Assembly (NCBI GenBank): GCA_963753905.1
Contig: CAVWDZ010000001.1
Location: 1,674,001 to 1,738,000, forward strand
DNA from: Bog-756 sp963753905
GTDB lineage: Bacteria > Actinomycetota > Acidimicrobiia > Acidimicrobiales > RAAP-2
Reading direction: 5' to 3'
DNA: 64,000 bases
Part shown: positions 16,747 to 25,243 of the stretch, in pieces
Position numbering within the stretch: position 1 is the first letter of the stretch
How the letters are laid out: every line of letters starts with the position of its first letter
Translations under genes and position numbers: made by a program
The notes under the pieces: generated by a model
Database searches by the model: none
Seen by the model: only the letters and a program-made list of their open reading frames with translations
Told to the model about the DNA's origin: nothing

Positions 16747-16758
16747 TACCATATGGTA
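16747..16758. promoter_or_regulatory. Palindromic operator/double promoter TACCATATGGTA
   Basis: A perfect 12-bp palindrome fills the gap between the divergent TetR and reductase genes. Each strand reads TATGGT as a plausible -10 box placed just before its own GTG start, so one TetR dimer could block both promoters. Both mRNAs would be nearly leaderless. Confidence 0.6.
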
Positions 16759-16768
16759 GACAGATCTG

Positions 16769-19210
16769 GTGAGCCGCGTCCGCGACGCCCTGGCCGGAAG
16801 GCGCTTCTTCATCACCGGTGCGACCGGGTTCCTCGGCACCGCCCTGGTCGAGCGTGTCCTGCGCTGCATCCCGGACAGCGAGGTGGTGCTCCTGATCCGG
16901 CCCGGACGCCGGTCGACCGCGACCCAACGGGCCGCCAAGGAGATCCTGAGGAACGACTGCTTCGACCGCTTGCGGGCCGAGCTCGGGGACCGCTTCGACG
17001 ACGAGGTCGCTGCCCGGGTCTCCGCCGTGGCAGGGGACGTCGGGACCGACGGGCTGGGCATGGACGCCGCAGGGCTCGAGGCGCTCTCGCGCTGCGACCT
17101 CGTGGTGCACGCCGCCGCCTCGGTGAGCTTCGACTCCCCGCTCGACGCGGCGGTCGAGGTCAACCTGCTCGGTCCGTCACGGGTGGCCGCCGCCTTCGTG
17201 GCAGCGAGGGACCTGGCCGTGGCCGACGGTCGGCAGGGTCCGCTGCACTACCTCCCGGTCTCGACCGCCTACGTGGCCGGTACCCATCAGGGCGAGGCCA
17301 AGGAGGAGCTGCTCGGCGGCAACCGGTTCAGCGTGGAGGTCGACTGGCGCACCGAGGTCGCAGCGGCCCGACGCCAGCGCGGCGACAGCGAGGCGGAGTC
17401 GCGTCGGCCCGAACGCCTGGCCGGGTTCCACAAGGCTGCCCGCGAGGAGCTCGGGGGTGCTGGGCTCCACCTGCTCGCGGAGCGCGCGGAGCGTCTTCGC
17501 GAGGACTGGGTCAAGGAGCAGATGGTCGAGGTGGGCCAGGCCCGGGCCCAGTCGCTCGGGTGGCCCGACGCCTACCCCTACACGAAGGCCCTCGGCGAGC
17601 GGGCTCTCGTTGCAGAGTACGGAGAGACCGTCCCCATCACCATCATCCGCCCGTCGATCATCGAATCGGCGCTCGCCGAACCGCGGCCGGGCTGGATCCG
17701 CGGCTTCCGGATGGCCGAGCCGATCATCATCTCCTACGCGCGGGGCCTGCTCCGGGAGTTCCCGGGCGTGCCCGAAGGCGTCACCGACGTCATCCCGGTC
17801 GACCTGGTGGTGGCGGCGATCATCGCGGTGGCCGGCGACACCCTCCTCCAGACCCACGAGTACCCGGGCCCGACCGTGTACCACGTGGCCTCGGGAGTCC
17901 GGAACCCCTTGCGCTACGGCCGGTTGGTCGAACTGGTCACGGGCTGGTTCCTCGAGCACCCCCTCTACGACGCCGATGGCCAACCGATCGTGGTGCCCGA
18001 GTGGTCGTTCCCGGGGCGCGGCCGCGTGCAGCGCCAGCTCAGCCGCGCCAGCCGGGCCATGGATCTGGCAGAGCGCGTGGTCGGGTCACTGCCCATCCGG
18101 GGGCGCCAGGCCCAGTGGATGGCCTCCCTAGAGGAACAGCACGTGCTCGCGGACCGGGCTCTCGGGTACGTCGAGCTCTACGGCGCCTACGCCGAGACCG
18201 AGGCCCTCTACCGGGTCGACCGGCTGCTCGCCCTCTGGGATCGGATGGACGAGGAGGACCGGGCCGCCTTCTGCCTCGACCCCGCTGCGTTCGACTGGGC
18301 AACCTATGTCCGCGAGATCCACCTGCCCTCGATCATCGAGCATGCCCGGGTCAAGACCACCCCGGGACGGTCGACGCGTACCACCCGGGCCGACCGCACC
18401 CGCACGGCGATCCTCTCCCCAGACCGCCACATCGCCGCCTTCGATCTCGAGAACACCCTCATCGCCTCCAACGTGGTCGACTCCTACTCCTGGCTGGCCA
18501 CCCGCCACCTGCCCCCGGCGGAACGAGCGGCGTTCGTGGCCGACCTCGTGACCGAAGCGCCGGCGCTCCTGGCACTCGACCGACGGGACCGCGGCGACTT
18601 CCTCCGCTCCTTCTACCGCCGTTACGAGGGCGCCCCCTGCGACCGCCTGCGCGACGATGCCTGGGAGCTCTTCCACCACCTGCTGCTCGCCAAGTCGTTC
18701 CCGGCAGGGATCGCCAGGGTGCGCGAACACCGGGCCGCCGGCCACCGCACCATCCTGATCACCGGTGCGTTGGACCTCGTGGTCGAGCCGCTGCGCCCCC
18801 TCTTCGACGAGATCGTCTGTGCCAGGCTGGGCCAGTCCGGCGGGACGTTCACCGGCCGGCTCGAAGAGCTCCCACCCATCGGCGAAGCCCGGGCGCTGGT
18901 CCTGGCCGACTTCGCCGAGGCCGAGGGACTGCGCCTCGAGGAGTCCATGGCCTATGCCGACTCGGCGAGCGACCTGCCGATGCTGGAGGCGGTCGGCTTC
19001 CCGGTGGCCGTGAACCCGGAAGGCAAGCTGGCGGCGATCGCCCGCCGACGGGGGTGGCTGGTCGAGACCTGGCGGAAGGCCCCCGGGGACGGTCCACCGC
19101 TACTGCCCCTCGGACCCGTCGACCGGCGCGGCGCGTCGCGTCGCGGACCGAGCAGCGCGGCCGCGCTCGCCGGCCAGGCACTGCGGCTCTCGGGGAGCGG
19201 GGGCCGATGA
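16769..19210 (+). CDS. Fatty acyl-CoA reductase fused to HAD-IB phosphatase
   Basis: The 813-residue protein has two parts. The N-terminal 500 or so residues form an extended SDR of the fatty acyl-CoA reductase (male-sterility) type: NAD(P)-binding GATGFLG at 17-23, active-site YPYTK near 269-273 and IRPSIIE. It should reduce acyl-CoA or acyl-ACP to aldehyde or alcohol. The C-terminal part (about 550-770) is a HAD subfamily-IB phosphatase: FDLENTL (motif I, about 556), ITGALD (motif II) and YADSASDLPML (motif III, about 728). Motif I has Glu where the second Asp is usual. The GTG start lies next to the shared TetR operator; the stop overlaps the next gene by 4 bases. Confidence 0.88.
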   Translation: MSRVRDALAGRRFFITGATGFLGTALVERVLRCIPDSEVVLLIRPGRRSTATQRAAKEILRNDCFDRLRAELGDRFDDEVAARVSAVAGDVGTDGLGMDAAGLEALSRCDLVVHAAASVSFDSPLDAAVEVNLLGPSRVAAAFVAARDLAVADGRQGPLHYLPVSTAYVAGTHQGEAKEELLGGNRFSVEVDWRTEVAAARRQRGDSEAESRRPERLAGFHKAAREELGGAGLHLLAERAERLREDWVKEQMVEVGQARAQSLGWPDAYPYTKALGERALVAEYGETVPITIIRPSIIESALAEPRPGWIRGFRMAEPIIISYARGLLREFPGVPEGVTDVIPVDLVVAAIIAVAGDTLLQTHEYPGPTVYHVASGVRNPLRYGRLVELVTGWFLEHPLYDADGQPIVVPEWSFPGRGRVQRQLSRASRAMDLAERVVGSLPIRGRQAQWMASLEEQHVLADRALGYVELYGAYAETEALYRVDRLLALWDRMDEEDRAAFCLDPAAFDWATYVREIHLPSIIEHARVKTTPGRSTRTTRADRTRTAILSPDRHIAAFDLENTLIASNVVDSYSWLATRHLPPAERAAFVADLVTEAPALLALDRRDRGDFLRSFYRRYEGAPCDRLRDDAWELFHHLLLAKSFPAGIARVREHRAAGHRTILITGALDLVVEPLRPLFDEIVCARLGQSGGTFTGRLEELPPIGEARALVLADFAEAEGLRLEESMAYADSASDLPMLEAVGFPVAVNPEGKLAAIARRRGWLVETWRKAPGDGPPLLPLGPVDRRGASRRGPSSAAALAGQALRLSGSGGR

Positions 19211-20460
19211 AGGCGCTCGTGCTCGAGCGGAACGTGCCGCGACTCGCCGCGTCGCGGATGGCCTCGCTGCTCGGTTCCGGACGCGGAGCGGGGATCGGCC
19301 CGCTCCAGCTCCTCGACGCCGACACCCCCGAGCGACCGGGCGAGGGCTGGTTCCCCCTCCGACCCCTGCTGTCCGGTATCTGCGGCTCTGATCTCGCCAC
19401 GGTCGACGGACGGGCCTCGCGATACTTCGAGGACCTGGTCAGCTTCCCGTTCGTCCCGGGCCACGAGGTGACCGGCGTGCTCGACGACGGTGGCGTGGAC
19501 CACGCCGGGCGAGCCCTCCCACCCGGCACCCGGGCGGTCGTCGAACCGGTGCTCGGGTGTGCCCCCCGCGGCATCGAGCCGCTCTGTCCCCATTGCCGGA
19601 CCGGCCACACCGGGCTCTGCGGCAACGTGACCTTCGGCGCGCTCTCGGCCGGACTGCAGACCGGGTTCTGCACCGACACCGGCGGCGGCTGGTCCACGGC
19701 TCCGCTCATGGCCCATGCATCCCAACTCCACGCGGTGCCCGAGGAGTTCAGCGACGAGGACGCGGTGATCGTCGAGCCGGCAGCCTGCGCGGTCCACACC
19801 GCACGTTCGGCCGGAGTGCGTGAAGGCGACGTCGTGGCGATCATCGGCGCCGGCACCCTCGGGTTGGCCACACTCGCCGCCCTGCACCACCTGGTCCGGC
19901 CGGAGACCCCCTGCACGGTGATGGTCGGCGCAAAGCACCCGCGTCAGCAGGAGCTGGCCGAGACACTCGGGGCCGACGAGGTCGTGTCCTCCGACCAGCT
20001 CGCCCGGGCCGTGCGCCGGCGGACAGGCTCACTGGTGGTCGCAGGCCGGCTGGTCGAGGGTGCCGACGTGGTCTTCGACTGCGTGGGGAGCGCCGCCTCG
20101 ATCGCAGAGGCGATGGCCATGGCCCGCCCGCAGGGCCGGGTGGTGCTGGTCGGCATGCCGGGCAGGGTCTCGATCGACCTGGCCCCGCTCTGGCACCGGG
20201 AGCTCGTCCTGGTGGGTGCATACACCTACGGGACCGAGGTCGGCGGCGCGGCCGGAGATCCCGCCGCAGACGCTCCGCCGCGGCGTAGCTTCGAGGTGGC
20301 CATCGACCTCGTCGCGACCGGCTCACTCGGTCAGCTGGTCAGTGCCACCTACCCGCTCGAGCGCTATGCCGAGGCGCTCGCCCACGCCGGAGCGGCCGGG
20401 CGGCGCGGCGCGGTCAAGGTGGCCTTCGATCTCCGTTCCCGGCGGGGCGGCGCCCGATGA
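19207..20460 (+). CDS. Zinc-dependent alcohol dehydrogenase-like protein
   Basis: This 417-residue medium-chain dehydrogenase has catalytic zinc ligands in GICGSD (about 57-62) and GHEVTG (about 86-91), and a structural zinc site in the CPHCRTGHTGLC segment (about 127-138). IGAGTLG (about 218-224) binds NAD(P). It could oxidise or reduce the alcohol/aldehyde made by the reductase encoded just upstream. It overlaps that gene (ATGA) and the next (ATGA), so the operon is translationally coupled. Confidence 0.88.
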   Translation: MKALVLERNVPRLAASRMASLLGSGRGAGIGPLQLLDADTPERPGEGWFPLRPLLSGICGSDLATVDGRASRYFEDLVSFPFVPGHEVTGVLDDGGVDHAGRALPPGTRAVVEPVLGCAPRGIEPLCPHCRTGHTGLCGNVTFGALSAGLQTGFCTDTGGGWSTAPLMAHASQLHAVPEEFSDEDAVIVEPAACAVHTARSAGVREGDVVAIIGAGTLGLATLAALHHLVRPETPCTVMVGAKHPRQQELAETLGADEVVSSDQLARAVRRRTGSLVVAGRLVEGADVVFDCVGSAASIAEAMAMARPQGRVVLVGMPGRVSIDLAPLWHRELVLVGAYTYGTEVGGAAGDPAADAPPRRSFEVAIDLVATGSLGQLVSATYPLERYAEALAHAGAAGRRGAVKVAFDLRSRRGGAR

Positions 20461-22046
20461 GCCCGCGGCCCGGGTTCGTGCTCGACGTCGACCGGTCGAC
20501 GCCATCGACCCTCTTCTGGCACGGTGAGGGCTTCCACCTCGAGCGCCTTCCCGAGGGAAGCCGGGTCGTCTATGCGCCCGAGCCGATCGATCCGCTCACC
20601 GACCCTGCGGGTGCCATCCGCCACGCCCTCACCCATCCGGTCGGCGACCGGGAGCCGCTGCCGGCGCTGCTCCGGGCCGGGATGCGCCTCACCATCGCCT
20701 TCGACGACCTCTCCCTGCCCCTCCCCCCGATGGAACGGCCCGACATCCGCCAGCTGGTCATCGAGCAGGTGCTCGACATGGCAGCCACAGCCGGTGTCGA
20801 CGACGTCGAGCTCATCGTGGCCCTCGCGCTGCACCGGCGGATGACCGAGGCCGAGTTGCGCCACGCGCTCGGCGACCGGATCTACGAGGCATTCGCCCCG
20901 AACGGCCTCCTCACCCAGCACGACGCCGAGGACCCGACCCAACTCGTCCACCTGGGGCTCACCGATCAGGGGGAAGACGTCGAGATCAACAAGCGGGCCG
21001 CCGAGAGCGACCTGCTCGTCTACGTGAACATCAACCTGGTGGCGATGGACGGGGGCCACAAGAGCGTGGCGACCGGGCTCGCGAGCTACCGGAGCCTCCG
21101 CCATCACCACAACCCCGAGACCATGCAGCGGAGCCGTTCGTTCATGGACCAGCACCGCTCCGAGCTGCACTCGTCCAACTGGAGGATGGGCCGGCTCATC
21201 GCGGCATCGGGGGTGACCATCTTCCAGATCGAGACGACCCTCAACAACGACACCTTCCCCGACGGCTTCCGGTTCCTCCAGAAGCGGGAGTGGGAGTGGA
21301 AGGCGAGGGACCGTGCCGGCTACCTGGCCTCGTCGAAGGCGCTCGAACGGATCCCGGCACGGTACGCGCGCCAGCTCTTCCACTCGGTGCGGGCGCCGCA
21401 CCGGATGACCTCGGTGCAGGCCGGCGAGGTCGAGGCCGTGCACACCATCTCGACCGACAACGTCTGGAGGCAGCAGGGCGTGGTGGTCGAGGGTCAGACC
21501 GACATCCTCACAATGGGGCTGCCCTACATCAGCCCGTACAACGTCAACTCGATCCTCAATCCGATCCTCGTGGCCTGCCTCGGGCTCGGGTACTTCTTCA
21601 ACCTCTACCGGGGAAAGCCCCTGGTCCGCGAGGGAGGGGTGCTCATCATGAGCCACCCCACCCCGTGGGAGTTCAACCCGGTCCACCATCCGAGCTACAT
21701 CGACTTCTTCGAGCAGGTCCTCAGCGAGACGACGGACCCGATTGCGGTGGCCGCCCGCTACGAGGAGTCCTTCGCCACCGATCCGTGGTACATCCACCTC
21801 TACCGCACCGGGCACGCCTACCACGGGGTCCACCCGTTCTACATGTGGTACTGGTGCGCGCACGCCCTCCAGCACCTCGGTGCGGTGATCATCGTCGGCG
21901 GAAACCCGGAGGCCGTCCACCGACTCGGCTTCCGGTCGGCGTCAACCCTGGCCGACGCGCTCGAGATGGCCCAGGACACCGTCGGGGGCGCACCGACCCT
22001 CACCCACCTGCACGCCCCTCCGATCCTCATGGCCGACGTCCAGTGA
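20457..22046 (+). CDS. LarA-like nickel-pincer racemase/epimerase family protein
   Basis: This 529-residue protein resembles LarA, the nickel-dependent lactate racemase, in its N-terminal half: TIAFDDLSLP (about 80-89) at the place of the LarA DxxR region, ALALHRRMTEAEL (about 121-133), GGHKSVATGLAS with the cofactor-linking Lys (about 199-210) and a following HHHNP. The C-terminal half (about 330-529) is longer and more divergent. LarA proteins racemise or epimerise 2-hydroxy acids using a nickel-pincer nucleotide. No larB, larC or larE cofactor genes are in the window. Its place between an alcohol dehydrogenase and an acyltransferase suggests a lipid-linked hydroxy acid as substrate (inference). 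Confidence 0.75.
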   Translation: MSPRPGFVLDVDRSTPSTLFWHGEGFHLERLPEGSRVVYAPEPIDPLTDPAGAIRHALTHPVGDREPLPALLRAGMRLTIAFDDLSLPLPPMERPDIRQLVIEQVLDMAATAGVDDVELIVALALHRRMTEAELRHALGDRIYEAFAPNGLLTQHDAEDPTQLVHLGLTDQGEDVEINKRAAESDLLVYVNINLVAMDGGHKSVATGLASYRSLRHHHNPETMQRSRSFMDQHRSELHSSNWRMGRLIAASGVTIFQIETTLNNDTFPDGFRFLQKREWEWKARDRAGYLASSKALERIPARYARQLFHSVRAPHRMTSVQAGEVEAVHTISTDNVWRQQGVVVEGQTDILTMGLPYISPYNVNSILNPILVACLGLGYFFNLYRGKPLVREGGVLIMSHPTPWEFNPVHHPSYIDFFEQVLSETTDPIAVAARYEESFATDPWYIHLYRTGHAYHGVHPFYMWYWCAHALQHLGAVIIVGGNPEAVHRLGFRSASTLADALEMAQDTVGGAPTLTHLHAPPILMADVQ

Positions 22047-23083
22047 GTCCCGCGCCGCCGAGCTCCCGCTCGCTCCGGCCGTCCCGGGCGGTGCGCACCG
22101 ACGCCACCCTCGGCGCAGGCCGGTCGGCCGGGCCCGGTGGCACAGTCCCCACTCCGGCCAGCCTGCTGGCCAGGGTCGGCCGGAGCCGGTTCCCGCTGGC
22201 CGCACCCACCTGGCCCGGGTCGGTGCCCCGTCCGGTGCCGACCCCCGAGCTCGGCGTCCACTACGACACCGCCTGGTCGCGCCGCTACCCGGTGCGTCTG
22301 GCCCGGGCCATGGTCCTCGACAACCTCACCCGGCCGCTCGCCCAGGCCGTCGCCGCTCCCCTGGTCCGGGGCGAGGAAGGGCTGGTCGGCCTCGAGGCAC
22401 CGGTCCTCTTCGCCGCCAACCACGTGAGCCACGTCGACGCACCCCTGCTCCTCGCCTGCCTGCCCCTGCGCTTCCGCCACCACACGGTGGTGGCCGCGGC
22501 GGCCGACTACTTCTTCGACCGCAGATGGAAGGCCGACACCTTCTCCTTCCTGCTCGGTGCCATCCCCATCGAGCGCACGAAGGTCAACAGGCGTTCGGCG
22601 GACCTCGCCGCGGAGCTGCTGGACGAGCAGTGGAACCTCATCATCTTCCCGGAGGGGGGGCGCTCCCAGGACGGATGGGCGCAGCACTTCCACCCCGGTG
22701 CCGCCTACCTGTCGTCGCGGACCGGACGCCCCGTGGTCCCGGTCCACCTCGACGGCACCCGCCACATCCTGCCCAAGGGGCGGACCGCCCTCCGTCGCAC
22801 CCGGACCACGGTGACCTTCGGGACGCCCCTCTGGCCCGACGCCGACCAGGACACCCGCGCGTTCGCGTCACGCATCGAAGCCGCGGTGGCCACCCTCGCC
22901 GCCGAGACCGAGACCGACTGGTGGACGGCGCGCCGGCTCGCAGCCCGTGGTGCCACCCCCCCGCTCCAAGGTCCCGAGGTCTCGACCTGGCGTCGGTCCT
23001 GGGCGCTTTCGCCGGCGCCCAGCGGGCGCGACACGGACGCCCGGACCGGGTCGGACTGGCCCCGGCGCGCGACACGCCGCTGA
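22043..23083 (+). CDS. PlsC-like lysophospholipid/glycerolipid acyltransferase
   Basis: This 346-residue protein carries the acyltransferase motifs NHVSHVD (NHxxxxD, about 126-132), IPIERTK and FPEGGRS (about 202-208), so it probably transfers an acyl chain to an alcohol or lyso-lipid at the membrane. About 85 Pro/Arg-rich residues precede the domain and a similar tail follows. Start GTG 22043 overlaps the LarA-like stop (GTGA). It is the last gene of the operon and ends at a hairpin shared with the convergent GatD gene. Confidence 0.87.
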   Translation: MSPAPPSSRSLRPSRAVRTDATLGAGRSAGPGGTVPTPASLLARVGRSRFPLAAPTWPGSVPRPVPTPELGVHYDTAWSRRYPVRLARAMVLDNLTRPLAQAVAAPLVRGEEGLVGLEAPVLFAANHVSHVDAPLLLACLPLRFRHHTVVAAAADYFFDRRWKADTFSFLLGAIPIERTKVNRRSADLAAELLDEQWNLIIFPEGGRSQDGWAQHFHPGAAYLSSRTGRPVVPVHLDGTRHILPKGRTALRRTRTTVTFGTPLWPDADQDTRAFASRIEAAVATLAAETETDWWTARRLAARGATPPLQGPEVSTWRRSWALSPAPSGRDTDARTGSDWPRRATRR

Positions 23084-23105
23084 GCCGCAGGGCAGCTCAG
23101 CGGCG
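23075..23105. terminator. Bidirectional hairpin embracing two stop codons
   Basis: A perfect 10-bp inverted repeat, CGCCGCTGAG (23075-23084) and CTCAGCGGCG (23096-23105), has an 11-base loop. The TGA of the acyltransferase lies in one arm and the TGA of GatD in the other. A single symmetric structure can thus end both convergent operons. Confidence 0.6.
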
Positions 23106-23924
23106 AGCGGCGCCGAGACGTGCGCGCAGGTGCGACCACGGGCTGCCGGAGCGGAGCCCGTCGACCGCCTCGAGGCGCTCCGCACGGAGGGCCAGCTCCT
23201 CGTAGTCGTCGAGGGGCTCGGGGTCGGCCACCGCATCCGATGACGAGCCGGTTCCTGCGACGGCCCAGCCGAGGAGCAGGTCGGCAAGGGCTGTGTTGCG
23301 GGCGAGGAGCGGCCCGTGCAGGTAGGTGCCGAGGACCCGGCCCGACCAGGCGCCCTCGGTCCCGTCCCCGCCGCCGTTGCCCACGCCCCGCTCGACCCGC
23401 GCCAGGGCTCGCGCCCGGGGGCCGACGGTGGTCACCCCCCCGTGGTTCTCGAACCCGGTGAGTCGGGGCAGCGGACCGCGGGCCGGTCGCGGCGCGTCGG
23501 GCAACGGGCTGGCCACGAGCTCGCCGACCGCCCGGCTGCCGCGACCTTTTCGGGTGGTCACGTCGAGGAGGCCGAGGCCGTCGTGGGGATGGTCGTCCCG
23601 GTCGGGAAAGGAGCGGCCGAGTAGTTGGAACCCGGCACAGACGCCGAGGACCACCGCGCCGGCCGCCGCGGCTCGACCGAGCGTCCCGTCCTCGAGCAGG
23701 GTGGTTGCCGCCCGCACCTGCGGCCCGTCCTCCCCCCCACCGATCGTGTAGAGGTCGGCCATCGGCACCGGTCGCCCCGAGAGCGCCTGGACCAGGTCGA
23801 CGTCCCACCCCCTCCATGCGGCTCGGCGGGCGAGCACCATCCCGTTGCCGCCGTCCCCGTAGGTGCCGAGGAGGTCGGGATAGACCACCGCGACGGTGAG
23901 TGTCCGGCCGACCGTGGCGGTCAC
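23097..23924 (-). CDS. gatD: Lipid II isoglutaminyl synthase, glutaminase subunit GatD
   Basis: This 275-residue class I glutamine amidotransferase frees ammonia from glutamine for MurT, which amidates D-Glu of lipid II. The nucleophile Cys is in LGVCAGFQLLG (about 92-102) and the His in GTYLHGPLLARN (about 199-210), both typical of GatD. It follows murT with a 4-bp overlap. The C-terminal 45 residues are less conserved. Confidence 0.92.
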   Translation of the reverse strand: MTATVGRTLTVAVVYPDLLGTYGDGGNGMVLARRAAWRGWDVDLVQALSGRPVPMADLYTIGGGEDGPQVRAATTLLEDGTLGRAAAAGAVVLGVCAGFQLLGRSFPDRDDHPHDGLGLLDVTTRKGRGSRAVGELVASPLPDAPRPARGPLPRLTGFENHGGVTTVGPRARALARVERGVGNGGGDGTEGAWSGRVLGTYLHGPLLARNTALADLLLGWAVAGTGSSSDAVADPEPLDDYEELALRAERLEAVDGLRSGSPWSHLRARLGAARR

Positions 23925-25243
23925 AGCGCGCGCCGGATGTCTGCGAACGCGGTGTAGTTCCCCAGGAACTCGACCGTGGCCGTCCCGTTCCCGGCGAGCG
24001 CGCGGTCGACCGCCTCGATGGGGCGGGCGACCACCTCATGGGCGACCTCGGCGTAGCGCAGGCGGACCGCGAGGTCCAGCCGCCGGTCCCCGGTCGCCAC
24101 CACCGCTCGTCCGGCCAGACGCTCGAAGGGGACGTCCCACAGCCAGCTCGGATCGAGCCCGTCGGCGACGCGGGCATTGACCGAGAGCACGAGCGGCGCG
24201 GTGGCGTCCCCGGTCTCCTCGAGGAGGTCGAAGATCGCCGTCCACCCGGCCGGGTTCTTCGCCAGCAGGAGGCGGACCGGTTTCCCACCCCGGTGGACCG
24301 TGGAGAACCGTCCCGCCACCTCGGTGACGGACGAGAGCCGGGCCAGGACGCTGTCCAGGGTCTCCGCCGTCCCGTCCCCGCCCGTGCCCTCCAGCAGGGG
24401 GAGCGCAGCGATCGCCACCATCGCCGCGTTGGCCCGGTTGAAGTGGCCGGGGAGTCCGATGCGCAGCCGGTGGCGCGAGCCGTCCGCCAGCACGAGATCC
24501 TCGCCGTCGAGCCAGGCGTCGGGTACCGGCCGGGCGAAGTCGCACCGTTCACAGCTCCACCGCCCGTCCGCCGCGAAGGCGATCCGACCCCCACAGGACG
24601 GGCACCCGACCGCGTCGTCGTGCCACACCTGGCCGGCCCCGACCCAACGGACCCCCGGAGCCGCGAGCGCCGCCCACGCCACCATGGGATCGTCGGCGTT
24701 GGCCACCACCGACACGTGCCCGCCGCTGCCCGGTGCCGGGAGCGACCCGAGTGCGGTGCGCCACCGGTCGACCAGCATCCTGACCTCGGCGATGCGGTCG
24801 AGCTGGTCGCGGGAGAGATTGAGGAGGACGATGACCCTCGGCCGCACCTCCTCGATCAGCTGGCCGAGATAGCTCTCGTCGACTTCGAGCACCGCCACCG
24901 GCGCGTGGGGGGCGGCAGCCAGCGCGGCCACGTGCCCGGCCGGCATGTTGGCACCGGTGTCGTTGCTCGCCACTCCGGCGGGCCCGGCGACCGCGGCCGC
25001 GAGCAGGGTGGTCGTGGTGGTCTTGCCGTTGGTGCCACTGACCAGCGCGATCGCGCGTCCGCCGGCCAGCGCGCCGAGCAGGGCCGGATCGACCAGGAGC
25101 CCGGCGCGTCCCCCGACCACGGTCCCGCTCCCCCGCCCGAGGGCCCGGGACAACCGGTTGGTCGCCGTGACTGCGGCCATCGCGAGCCCCGTGCGCGAGA
25201 GCAGGTTCCCAGAGGTCGGGTCGGGCCGGCTGCGCGCGGTCAC
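23921..25243 (-). CDS. murT: Lipid II isoglutaminyl synthase, Mur-ligase subunit MurT
   Basis: This 440-residue Mur-ligase-like protein activates the alpha-carboxyl of D-Glu in lipid II for amidation. The P-loop VSGTNGKTTTT (about 68-78), the MurT zinc ribbon (CPSCGG and CERC, about 213-235) and the catalytic-Asp region DPSWLWDVPF (about 363-372) are all present. Start GTG 25243 overlaps the upstream HAD-acyltransferase stop. Together with gatD this makes the complete amidation enzyme, so the organism should have amidated peptidoglycan stems. Confidence 0.93.
   Translation of the reverse strand: MTARSRPDPTSGNLLSRTGLAMAAVTATNRLSRALGRGSGTVVGGRAGLLVDPALLGALAGGRAIALVSGTNGKTTTTTLLAAAVAGPAGVASNDTGANMPAGHVAALAAAPHAPVAVLEVDESYLGQLIEEVRPRVIVLLNLSRDQLDRIAEVRMLVDRWRTALGSLPAPGSGGHVSVVANADDPMVAWAALAAPGVRWVGAGQVWHDDAVGCPSCGGRIAFAADGRWSCERCDFARPVPDAWLDGEDLVLADGSRHRLRIGLPGHFNRANAAMVAIAALPLLEGTGGDGTAETLDSVLARLSSVTEVAGRFSTVHRGGKPVRLLLAKNPAGWTAIFDLLEETGDATAPLVLSVNARVADGLDPSWLWDVPFERLAGRAVVATGDRRLDLAVRLRYAEVAHEVVARPIEAVDRALAGNGTATVEFLGNYTAFADIRRAL

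Noticed and set aside
16642..19206. A long plus-strand frame upstream of and in frame with the alcohol dehydrogenase
   Set aside because: It is a shadow of the reductase-HAD gene; only from 19207 does it read a real protein, so the dehydrogenase starts at the overlapping ATG.
20364..21920. A 518-codon minus-strand frame
   Set aside because: It lies opposite the LarA-like gene, is rich in Val/Glu/Gly without any motif, and is a GC artefact.
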